NCBI GenBank assembly: GCA_025656435.1
Contig: JAHXHT010000117.1
Coordinates: forward strand, 1 to 7,471
Direction: 5' to 3'
Source of the DNA: Candidatus Thiodiazotropha sp. (ex Gloverina cf. vestifex)
GTDB lineage: Bacteria > Pseudomonadota > Gammaproteobacteria > Chromatiales > Chromatiaceae
Length of the DNA: 7,471 bases
The first letter of the stretch is position 1, and each line of letters opens with the position of its first letter. Made by a program: the position numbers and the translations under genes. Below the pieces are notes generated by a model that worked only from the letters and a program-made list of their open reading frames with translations, did not search any database and was not told the DNA's origin. Shown here piece by piece: positions 1-5,733 of this stretch.

Positions 1-25
1 AAATGCACTGTTTTTCTTCGCTCAT
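1..25 (-). CDS. start of an unidentified gene, cut by the window edge
   Basis: On the minus strand an ATG at 25-23 overlaps the TGA of the preceding frame (24-22) as ATGA, the classic arrangement of translationally coupled operon genes. The eight readable codons give MSEEKQCI before the sequence runs off the left edge. No Shine-Dalgarno is visible just upstream, which fits coupling to the preceding gene. Nothing about function can be read from eight residues. The call rests only on the stop/start overlap and could be chance. Confidence 0.4.
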
Positions 26-144
26 GGCAGTTTTGAAGCAAGCGAGAGGAAACGTTCGCTGACAAACGATTCGTTCAGAGCTTCCTTAGCAATAGCTAAT
101 AATTCATAACCCTTTTCTATTAACTCATTTGAAAATTCGATGGA
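22..144 (-). pseudogene. 3' remnant of an unidentified minus-strand gene
   Basis: The minus strand carries an open frame of about 40 codons ending with TGA at 24-22. It reads like a real protein C-terminus: an amphipathic helical stretch with segments such as SNELIEKGYELLAIAKEAL followed by SERFLSLASKLP. The frame meets a stop (145-147) immediately upstream and has no ATG, GTG or TTG start, so the 5' part of the gene is missing. The loss coincides with a change from AT-rich to GC-richer sequence at about 138-145. The stop overlaps the start of a second minus-strand gene. I do not recognise the family. It is probably a truncated gene left by a rearrangement, or half of an assembly join; a spurious frame is also possible at this length. 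Confidence 0.4.
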
Positions 145-242
145 CTATTCCCAGCTGGGATATAGAAGGACCACGTGAAGACGCGTATGGTAACGGGTCC
201 AGGAATCCTGGGTGCGGATGTGCGCCCAAGATCATGAAATAA
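141..242 (+). pseudogene. 3' remnant of an unidentified gene upstream of qmoA
   Basis: A + strand frame is open from 96, but only the part from about 141 looks coding. It gives WTIPSWDIEGPREDAYGNG, then a Gly/Cys-rich tail with NPGCGCAPKIMK, and ends with TAA at 240-242, 77 bases before qmoA. Trp, Pro, Asp and Gly use and two cysteines spaced as CGC fit the C-terminus of a folded protein. No start codon or upstream body exists; the sequence 5' of about 138 is AT-rich and reads as a different gene on the other strand. By position one would expect an APS-reductase-related gene, as apr genes often neighbour qmo, but I cannot match this tail to AprA, AprB or Sat. The overlapping antisense frame is the main alternative reading. 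Confidence 0.33.
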
Positions 243-288
243 CCAGGTGGATAAGTCAACAATTGTACGCCGCCGGTTAGCCATTTTT

Positions 289-313
289 TATAAAGCCATT
301 CCGCAACGGAGGA
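289..313 (+). promoter_or_regulatory. qmoA leader: possible -10 box and ribosome binding site
   Basis: GGAGGA at 308-313 is a strong Shine-Dalgarno six bases before the qmoA ATG and supports that start. TATAAA at 289-294 resembles a -10 box and would place transcription start near 300. However, no good -35 hexamer lies 16-18 bases upstream; the nearest candidate, TTGTAC at 263-268, is 20 bases away. The ribosome binding site is well supported; the promoter is only a possibility, and the operon may be transcribed from further upstream. Confidence 0.35.
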
Positions 314-319
314 CAATCC

Positions 320-1594
320 ATGACGGAAGTAATCGCAACCAATGAGACTATTCTCGTGGTCGGTGGCGGCATCAGCGGCATGACCGCTGCGCTGGAAGCA
401 GCCGAAACGGGTAAGCAGGTCGTCCTGGTTGAAAAGCGCCCCTACGTCGGCGGTCGCGTCACCCAACTGTACAAGTACTTCCCCAAGCTCTGCTTCCCAA
501 CCTGTGGGTTGGAGATTAACCAGCGGCGGGCGAAGATGAACCCCAACCTCAACATCATTTCGATGGCTGAGGTGACCGACATCAAGGGTGAGGCCGGCAA
601 TTACACTGCCACGGTCAAGATCAGTCCCCGGTACGTGAACGAAAACTGCACAGCTTGCGGCGATTGCGGCAAGGCTGTCGAGGCAGAATTCGACGACGAG
701 TACAACTACGGCATGGGCAAGCGCAAGGGTGCCTACCTACCCCACCGCATGGCCCATCCCGAACGCTATGTCCTCGATCCGGCCATCATCGGCACCGATG
801 ATGCACAAAAAGCGAAAGACGCCTGCAAGGTCAACGCCATCGACCTGGACATGCAGGAAGAGGTGATCGAATTCAAGGCCGGAGCCGTTGTCTGGGCAAC
901 CGGTTGGAAGCCCTACGATGCCAACAAAATCCAGCCCTACGGCTACGATCGCATCGCCAACGTCATCACCAGTGTTGAGTTTGAGCGGATGGCCGATCCT
1001 AACGGCCCGACCGGCGGCAAGCTGACACGTCCTTCCGATGGCAAAGAGGTCAAATCGGTCGCTTTCATCCAATGCGCCGGCTCCCGTGACAAGAATCACC
1101 TGCTGCACTGCTCGCGCATCTGCTGCATGGCTTCTCTGAAACAGGCCACCTACCCGGCTGATGATGTGCCGATCACCATCTACTACATTGACATCCGCGC
1201 CATCGACCGTTTCGAGGATTTCTACCAGAAGGTCAAGGCGAAAGAGAACGTCAAGTTCATCAAGTCCAAGGTTGCCTCCATCGTTGAGAACAAAGAGAAC
1301 GGCAATCCAACCCTGCATGGCGTCGATACCGAAGGTTACAACCGCTACGCCGACGAACATGACCTTGTGGTCCTGGCCATCGGTATGGAACCCAGCGTCG
1401 ACAAAGCCAGCTTCCCGGTGGAAATCACCATCAATGAAGAGGGTTTCATCGAGCCGGCACCAGAAAATGGTGGCGTCTTCGCTGCCGGGTGCTCATCCGA
1501 TGCACTGGATGTCAACCGAGCCGTTCAACACGCCACGGGGGCCGCATTACGGGCTATCCAAGTGGTCAATCGCGTAGCAGCGACGGAGGGTTAA
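320..1594 (+). CDS. qmoA: QmoA, FAD/Fe-S subunit of the quinone-interacting oxidoreductase
   Basis: This 424-residue HdrA-like flavoprotein belongs to the Qmo complex, which passes electrons between cytoplasmic APS reductase and the membrane quinone pool. An N-terminal Rossmann fold has the dinucleotide motif VVGGGISG (residues 13-20), with a second flavin-type signature at ATGW (193-196). C110, C113 and C116 (CTACGDC) with a distant C169 form a degenerate, split ferredoxin-like segment. The HdrA-type cysteine region follows: QCAGSRD (251-257), then C264, C268 and C269. A C-terminal LAIGMEPS segment (352-359) and a FAAGCSSD motif (387-394) close the FAD domain. Length and motif order fit the QmoA family. 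The start is fixed by GGAGGA six bases upstream. The stop lies four bases before qmoB, so the two are surely co-transcribed. No signal peptide or membrane helix is apparent. Confidence 0.93.
   Translation: MTEVIATNETILVVGGGISGMTAALEAAETGKQVVLVEKRPYVGGRVTQLYKYFPKLCFPTCGLEINQRRAKMNPNLNIISMAEVTDIKGEAGNYTATVKISPRYVNENCTACGDCGKAVEAEFDDEYNYGMGKRKGAYLPHRMAHPERYVLDPAIIGTDDAQKAKDACKVNAIDLDMQEEVIEFKAGAVVWATGWKPYDANKIQPYGYDRIANVITSVEFERMADPNGPTGGKLTRPSDGKEVKSVAFIQCAGSRDKNHLLHCSRICCMASLKQATYPADDVPITIYYIDIRAIDRFEDFYQKVKAKENVKFIKSKVASIVENKENGNPTLHGVDTEGYNRYADEHDLVVLAIGMEPSVDKASFPVEITINEEGFIEPAPENGGVFAAGCSSDALDVNRAVQHATGAALRAIQVVNRVAATEG
1585..1590 (+). promoter_or_regulatory. ribosome binding site selecting the GTG start of qmoB
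   Basis: GGAGGG lies inside the last codons of qmoA, eight bases before GTG at 1599. It makes this GTG the most likely start and gives an N-terminus (MADDKKFAGYVCTGCG) that leads directly into the first conserved cysteine pair. Embedding the site in qmoA suggests coupled translation. Confidence 0.7.
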
Positions 1595-1598
1595 GAGA

Positions 1599-3848
1599 GT
1601 GGCTGACGATAAGAAATTTGCTGGATATGTCTGTACCGGCTGTGGTCTGGGCGAGCGCCTGGATGCCGGTCAGCTCGAGACCGCCGCCACCCGCGACGGC
1701 AAGTTGCAGAGCTGCAAACAGCATGAGATGCTTTGCTCCGCAGAAGGCGTGCAGATGATCAAAGACGACATCGCCAACGACGATGTCACCCATGTCATGA
1801 TCGCTGCCTGTTCCCGCCGCGCCAAGGTGGAGGCCTTTAATTTTACCGATGTAGCCTTAACCCGCGCCAATCTGCGTGAGGGTGTCATCTGGGTGCGTCC
1901 CGATACGGACGAGAACAAAGAGACCACTCAGGAGATGGCGGACGACTACATCCGCATGGCCTGTGCCGAGCTGAAGTCGATGACCAAGCCCAGCGCATCC
2001 GGTGAGCAGTCGGTGAACAAGAACATCCTCGTGGTGGGTGGCGGTATCACCGGTATGACTGCAGCCATTGAGGCAGCGGCGGCCGGCTACCCGGTCCACC
2101 TGGTGGAAAAAAGCGGTGCTTTGGGCGGCGCAGTGGGCAGTTACTACAAAGTAATCCCCACTCGCTCACCTTACGATGCACCGGCTGAGAACCCGATACC
2201 TGCCTTGAGTGAAGCCATTGAAGCAGACGGCAACATTACCGTTCACCTCAATAGCACCCTCACCAAAACCGATGGCGCACCGGGTCGTTTCAGTGTCGAT
2301 ATCGCCACCGAATCCGGCGCTACCGAAACGGTCTCCATTGGCGCCATCATTCAGGCCTCCGGCTGGAAGCCTTACGATGCCAACCAACTGCCGGAATTCG
2401 CCTATGGAAAGAGCCAGGATGTGGTCACCAACCACGAACTGGAAGCCCTGGCTGTAGCGGCCAACGGTGGCCCCATCAAGCGTCCCTCCGACGGCAAGGA
2501 AGTGCAATCGGTGTGCTTCATCCAGAATGCGGGGCAATGCTCGGATAAGGATGGACATCTGACCTACTTCGCGGGCGTTACCGACCTGGTATCCATCAAG
2601 CAGGCGATGTACTTCAAAGAGCTAAACGGTGAGTGCGATACCACCATTCTGTTCGACAATCTGCGTACACCGGGTGCGGGTGGCGAAGACTTCTACCGTG
2701 CCGGCCAGAATGCGATGGTCACCTTCTCCAAGGGTATTGCTTCTGAAGTGGTCCCCGGCGACAGTCTCACCGTCAAGTTTGAGGACAAGATCCTCAATGA
2801 ACAGACCGAAATGGCCTGTGACCTTGTCGTGTTGGCGACCGGCATGGAGCCCAACTCCGGCCCCGACCCCTACGCACGGTTGATGGTAGACGAGGCGGAA
2901 GATGAGGAAGAGAAAGCCAAGGCCCAGGCAATCCTGGAGAATGCCCCCCCATCGATACTCAACCTGCAGTATCGTCAGGGTACCGATCTACCTCATCTGA
3001 AGAACGGTTTCACCGATTCACACTTTATCTGCTTCCCTTATGAGACACGTCGCACCGGTATCTACTCCGCCGGCCCTGTACGTCGTCCGATGGACATCCA
3101 ACAGGCACGTGACGATGCAACCGGCGCTGCATTGAAGGCCATTCAGGCCGCTGAGAATGCCGGCCTCGGCCGGGCGGCGCATCCACGCTCCGGCGATCTC
3201 TCCTTCCCCACTTTCCGCAAGGAAGGCTGTACCCAATGTAAACGCTGTACGGTTGAGTGCCCCTTCGGCGCCATCAATGAGGATGAGGAAGGTTACCCGA
3301 TGTACAACGAATCCCGTTGTCGTCGTTGCGGTACCTGTATGGGTGCCTGTCCGGTACGCGTCATCTCATTCGAGAACTACTCGGTAGAAACCGTCAACCA
3401 GCAGATCAAGAACGTCGATATTCCCGAAGAGTGGGATGAGAAACCACGCATCCTGGTGCTGGCTTGTGAGAATGACGCCTATCCGGCGCTCGATCAAGCC
3501 GCCCAGGCGGGTGTGGAGATCAATCCCTGGGCCCGGGTGATCCCCATTCGCTGTTTGGGTTCTGTGAGCCTGTCTTGGGTGACCGATGCACTGAACAACG
3601 GCTTTGACGGGATTGTCATGATGGGCTGTCGTCGTGATGATGACTACCAGTGCCACTTTGTACGCGGTTCGGCCATTGCGGCAGAACGCATGAATAAAGT
3701 GGGTGACACCCTCGATACGCTGAACCTGGAACCGGAGCGTGTGATCCTGCACGAGGTTGCCATCACCGATGTTGAACGTGCGCCTCAGCTGATCAACGAC
3801 ATGGCTGAGACCGTGGAGAAGATCGGCCTGAGCCCATTCAAGTTCTGA
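1599..3848 (+). CDS. qmoB: QmoB, HdrA-like flavoprotein with two [4Fe-4S] sites and a MvhD-like domain
   Basis: This is a 749-residue subunit of the Qmo complex. The N-terminal region carries VCTGCG (C12, C15) plus C39, C46 and C71, as in HdrA-type N-terminal domains. A flavin-binding fold starts at VVGGGITG (145-152) and resumes with LATGMEPN (412-419) and a YSAGPVRRP region (489-497). A double ferredoxin motif follows: C544-C547-C550-C554 and C574-C577-C580-C584, each last Cys followed by Pro, the hallmark of two [4Fe-4S] clusters. The last ~130 residues form an MvhD-like domain (a hydrogenase-delta-like electron-transfer domain) with C623, C652, C677 and C685. Length and domain order are as expected for QmoB. 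It is paralogous to QmoA (shared GWKPYDAN and RPSDGKEV blocks). Unlike QmoA, the HdrA-type QCAGSR...CSRICC cysteines are replaced (QNAGQCSD, then no CC). The gene ends in tandem stops TGA-TAA. Confidence 0.93.
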   Translation: MADDKKFAGYVCTGCGLGERLDAGQLETAATRDGKLQSCKQHEMLCSAEGVQMIKDDIANDDVTHVMIAACSRRAKVEAFNFTDVALTRANLREGVIWVRPDTDENKETTQEMADDYIRMACAELKSMTKPSASGEQSVNKNILVVGGGITGMTAAIEAAAAGYPVHLVEKSGALGGAVGSYYKVIPTRSPYDAPAENPIPALSEAIEADGNITVHLNSTLTKTDGAPGRFSVDIATESGATETVSIGAIIQASGWKPYDANQLPEFAYGKSQDVVTNHELEALAVAANGGPIKRPSDGKEVQSVCFIQNAGQCSDKDGHLTYFAGVTDLVSIKQAMYFKELNGECDTTILFDNLRTPGAGGEDFYRAGQNAMVTFSKGIASEVVPGDSLTVKFEDKILNEQTEMACDLVVLATGMEPNSGPDPYARLMVDEAEDEEEKAKAQAILENAPPSILNLQYRQGTDLPHLKNGFTDSHFICFPYETRRTGIYSAGPVRRPMDIQQARDDATGAALKAIQAAENAGLGRAAHPRSGDLSFPTFRKEGCTQCKRCTVECPFGAINEDEEGYPMYNESRCRRCGTCMGACPVRVISFENYSVETVNQQIKNVDIPEEWDEKPRILVLACENDAYPALDQAAQAGVEINPWARVIPIRCLGSVSLSWVTDALNNGFDGIVMMGCRRDDDYQCHFVRGSAIAAERMNKVGDTLDTLNLEPERVILHEVAITDVERAPQLINDMAETVEKIGLSPFKF

Positions 3849-3860
3849 TAAATGGCACTA

Positions 3861-3884
3861 CGGGGCCTGATGACACAGGCCCCG
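3861..3884. repeat. perfect 9-bp hairpin after qmoB
   Basis: CGGGGCCTG (3861-3869) and CAGGCCCCG (3876-3884) pair perfectly around a 6-base loop, 12 bases after the qmoB stop. The stem is very GC-rich but no T-run follows, so it is not a standard intrinsic terminator. It could stabilise the 3' end of a processed qmoAB message or cause partial termination or pausing before hdrC. Confidence 0.7.
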
Positions 3885-3915
3885 CAGCTGATTGACGGCC
3901 TGAACAACTTTACTT

Positions 3916-3958
3916 TTTGTAGGGTGGCCCTGGCCAACCGCCCTAAGCACCCTACAAA
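3916..3958. repeat. REP-like palindrome between qmoB and hdrC
   Basis: TTTGTAGGGTG (3916-3926) and CACCCTACAAA (3948-3958) are a perfect 11-bp inverted repeat around a 21-base loop that itself contains complementary GGCC-type segments. The TGTAGGGTG...CACCCTACA pattern resembles, from memory, short dispersed palindromes (REP-like or MITE-like) common in intergenic spaces of beta- and gammaproteobacteria. Its right arm ends just before the hdrC ribosome binding site (GGGGAG, 3959-3964), so folding could affect hdrC translation. Whether it is repeated elsewhere in the genome cannot be judged here. Confidence 0.65.
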
Positions 3959-3969
3959 GGGGAGTAAAA

Positions 3970-4593
3970 ATGAGTGATTTAAACACCGCAATGATTGAGA
4001 AATACCGCAGCAGCTTCCTCAAGGAAGTTGAGGCGAATGTGGAGGAGGGCGAATGGGTCAAGATGTGCATGCAGTGCGGCGTGTGCTCCGGCTCCTGCCC
4101 ACTCGGTAAGCACTGGGATCACCCACCTCAGGAGATCTTCATGATGATCCGTGCCGGCAAGCGTGAAGACGTCCTGAGCTCTGACTCGATGTGGATGTGT
4201 ACCTCCTGCTACAACTGTATCTCACGCTGCCCACGCGGCCTGCCGATTACCCACATCATGCATGGCCTAGCGGTCTACTCCAAACGCCTCGGCCTGACCC
4301 CTCAGAAGCAGCCTACCGCTGAGTTTTCACAAATCTTCTGGGATAACCTGATGAAGAAGGGTCGTGTCAACGAGCTGAAGCTGGGTCTCTCCATGTATTT
4401 CAAAGACGGCTTTGGACAGGGCATCAAGAATGCCATGGCCAACCAGAAGCTTGGCCAGAATATGATGAAGGCCAAACGCATGAACGCCATGGAGTTCTTT
4501 GGTGGACACAGCGTCAAGGATCTCTCCGGCTTTCAAAAGATCATCAAGAAAGCCCAAGAGATCGAAGAAGGCAACATCAAGGACTTCAAGTGA
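3970..4593 (+). CDS. hdrC: HdrC-like [4Fe-4S] electron-transfer subunit
   Basis: This 207-residue soluble iron-sulfur protein resembles subunit C of heterodisulfide reductase. Two classical ferredoxin motifs are visible: C33-C36-C39-C43-Pro and C77-C80-C83-C87-Pro, giving two [4Fe-4S] clusters. The remainder (about 100-207) is helical, rich in Lys and Met, with no membrane span. This is the decisive difference from QmoC, which fuses a similar Fe-S domain to a cytochrome b-like membrane domain. In the HdrABC scheme HdrC relays electrons between the HdrA-like subunit (here QmoA/QmoB) and HdrB. The start is supported by GGGGAG five bases upstream. It follows qmoB after a 121-bp gap with two hairpins and precedes hdrB by 12 bases. 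Other family members act with the sHdr or methanogen systems, but the qmoAB context favours an APS-reductase-linked role. Confidence 0.88.
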   Translation: MSDLNTAMIEKYRSSFLKEVEANVEEGEWVKMCMQCGVCSGSCPLGKHWDHPPQEIFMMIRAGKREDVLSSDSMWMCTSCYNCISRCPRGLPITHIMHGLAVYSKRLGLTPQKQPTAEFSQIFWDNLMKKGRVNELKLGLSMYFKDGFGQGIKNAMANQKLGQNMMKAKRMNAMEFFGGHSVKDLSGFQKIIKKAQEIEEGNIKDFK

Positions 4594-4605
4594 GGACAGA
4601 CCGAC

Positions 4606-5505
4606 ATGGCTAAGATAGAACTTTCATTCTACCCGGGTTGCTCCTCACAGAAAGGCGCAACCTCTTCAAACTACCTCGTCTCTGCACAGACCATGTGCGA
4701 AGAGCTGGATATTCAGCTCAATGAGATCCCGGACTGGAACTGCTGTGGCGCTTCCATCGGTTACGGCGGCGGCGGTGAGCTGCCTCGTCTGACCCTGTCA
4801 GCACGCAATATCGCCCTCTCCGAGGAACACAACAGCGGACAGGAGATCGTCGCCACCTGCGCAGCCTGCTGGCTCTCCACACGCGAAGCGAAAGAGCGTC
4901 TGCACGAAGACGAGCAGATGTTCAAAGATGCCAACGCCGCACTCTCCGAGGCTGGTCTCAAGTACAAAGGTGAGTCCAACGTTCGCCACATGGTCGAAGT
5001 GCTGGTTGAAGACATCGGATTCGATGGCATCAAAGCGAAGGTCAAGAAACCCCTCGAGGGCCTTAAAATTGCGGGCTATGTAGGCTGCCAGACCAACCGC
5101 CCCTTCGGCATCGCCGGTGAGTCCTTCGAAAACCCGCAATACCTGGACAAGATCGTGGAGAGCGTCGGCGCCGATTCGATTCCCACCTACGAGAAAAAGG
5201 TCCAGTGCTGCGGTGGCGCCCTCGCCTTCTCCGAGCCGGAGAAGTCCCAGGAGATGATCAAGGGCATCATCGAGGCGGCCTACGACAATGGTGCTGACAT
5301 GATTGTCACCCCCTGCCCCCTGTGTCAGGCCAACGTGGAGATCTATCAGGACAACATCAATGAGACCTACGGCACCAAGTTCAACATGCCTGTCGTCTAC
5401 TACTCCACATTGATGAGTGTCGCCTTTGGTCGCAGTGCTACAGATGCCGCGCTGAACGGTCAGGTCATCCCGGCCAAGAAACTGGAGGAGATTGCCAACA
5501 AATAA
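4606..5505 (+). CDS. hdrB: HdrB-like subunit with two CCG (non-cubane Fe-S) domains
   Basis: This 299-residue protein resembles heterodisulfide reductase subunit B. Both cysteine-rich CCG domains are complete. The first has C12, C46-C47-Gly and C85-AAC88; the second has C161, C201-C202-Gly-Gly and C237-PLC240. In methanogen HdrB each such domain binds a non-cubane [4Fe-4S] cluster that reduces a disulfide, so here both sites look competent. There is no membrane segment or signal peptide. The substrate is unknown: in a bacterium with qmoAB it may be a quinone-linked partner, a thiol/disulfide carrier, or only an electron relay; this is inference. The gene begins 12 bases after hdrC with a GAGGA ribosome site overlapping the hdrC stop, ends in tandem TAA codons, and is the last gene before the operon terminator. 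Confidence 0.9.
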   Translation: MAKIELSFYPGCSSQKGATSSNYLVSAQTMCEELDIQLNEIPDWNCCGASIGYGGGGELPRLTLSARNIALSEEHNSGQEIVATCAACWLSTREAKERLHEDEQMFKDANAALSEAGLKYKGESNVRHMVEVLVEDIGFDGIKAKVKKPLEGLKIAGYVGCQTNRPFGIAGESFENPQYLDKIVESVGADSIPTYEKKVQCCGGALAFSEPEKSQEMIKGIIEAAYDNGADMIVTPCPLCQANVEIYQDNINETYGTKFNMPVVYYSTLMSVAFGRSATDAALNGQVIPAKKLEEIANK

Positions 5506-5521
5506 TAAGGCGATCCATCTT

Positions 5522-5555
5522 CGGTCTTGAAAGACCGCTTTTGCGGGCTTTTTTT
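5522..5555 (+). terminator. rho-independent terminator of the qmoAB-hdrCB operon
   Basis: AAGACCGC (5531-5538) pairs with GCGGGCTT (5543-5550) with one mismatch around a TTTT loop, and seven Ts (5549-5555) follow: an intrinsic terminator 26 bases after the hdrB stop. The left arm can alternatively pair with CGGTCTT (5522-5528) in a perfect hairpin (5522-5537), so two mutually exclusive structures share AAGACCG. Confidence 0.8.
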
Positions 5556-5638
5556 ATGTCCTGAAGCTTGATCTATCAATTTGATCCAGAATCAATGCTG
5601 AGGTATTCCTGGAGGGCCAGCTCCTGCTCTTTTTGTCA

Positions 5639-5662
5639 TGTACAATGATCTATAATTGTACA
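5639..5662. promoter_or_regulatory. palindrome containing a TATAAT box in the 5556-5690 gap
   Basis: TGTACAAT (5639-5646) and ATTGTACA (5655-5662) form a perfect 8-bp inverted repeat with an 8-base spacer. TATAAT (5651-5656) overlaps the right arm and matches a -10 box. A TTGTCA at 5633-5638 resembles a -35 box but is only 12 bases away, too close for a normal promoter. It could be an operator or an old promoter for whatever lay downstream before the IS inserted. Nothing else is recognisable between the terminator and the IS. Confidence 0.3.
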
Positions 5663-5690
5663 AACTTGCCAATTTCTGACACGTAAACCG

Positions 5691-5701
5691 TGGTCTGTCC
5701 C
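5691..5701 (+). repeat. left 11-bp target-site duplication of the IS4-family element
   Basis: TGGTCTGTCCC directly abuts the left inverted repeat of the IS and is repeated exactly at 7253-7263 next to the right one. Eleven bases is a typical duplication length for several IS4-family groups. Confidence 0.88.
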
Positions 5702-5733
5702 GAATGGCACTAAGTTAAGCCTGCTTTGCATGG
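5702..5733. repeat. left terminal inverted repeat of the IS
   Basis: These 32 bases match the reverse complement of 7221-7252 except at three positions (13, 19 and 31). The outer 12 bases are identical. The TTA at 5715-5717 is the transposase stop codon, so the repeat overlaps the gene end. Confidence 0.88.

Noticed and set aside
125..466. 113-codon minus-strand frame covering the qmoA leader and start
   Set aside because: Its upstream half is antisense to the well-supported qmoA N-terminus and shows no family motif; it is most likely a shadow.
737..1360. 207-codon minus-strand frame inside qmoA
   Set aside because: Entirely antisense to conserved QmoA coding sequence, in a GC-rich gene where long antisense frames are expected.
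3851..3860. AATGGCACTA shared by the qmoB-hdrC gap and the IS terminal repeat
   Set aside because: Only 10 bases match and neighbouring bases do not; chance matches of this length are expected many times in a window this size, so it is not a remnant IS end.
3911..3930. Possible internal promoter before hdrC
   Set aside because: The T-rich stretch is part of the inverted repeat and no paired -35/-10 boxes at normal spacing are visible.
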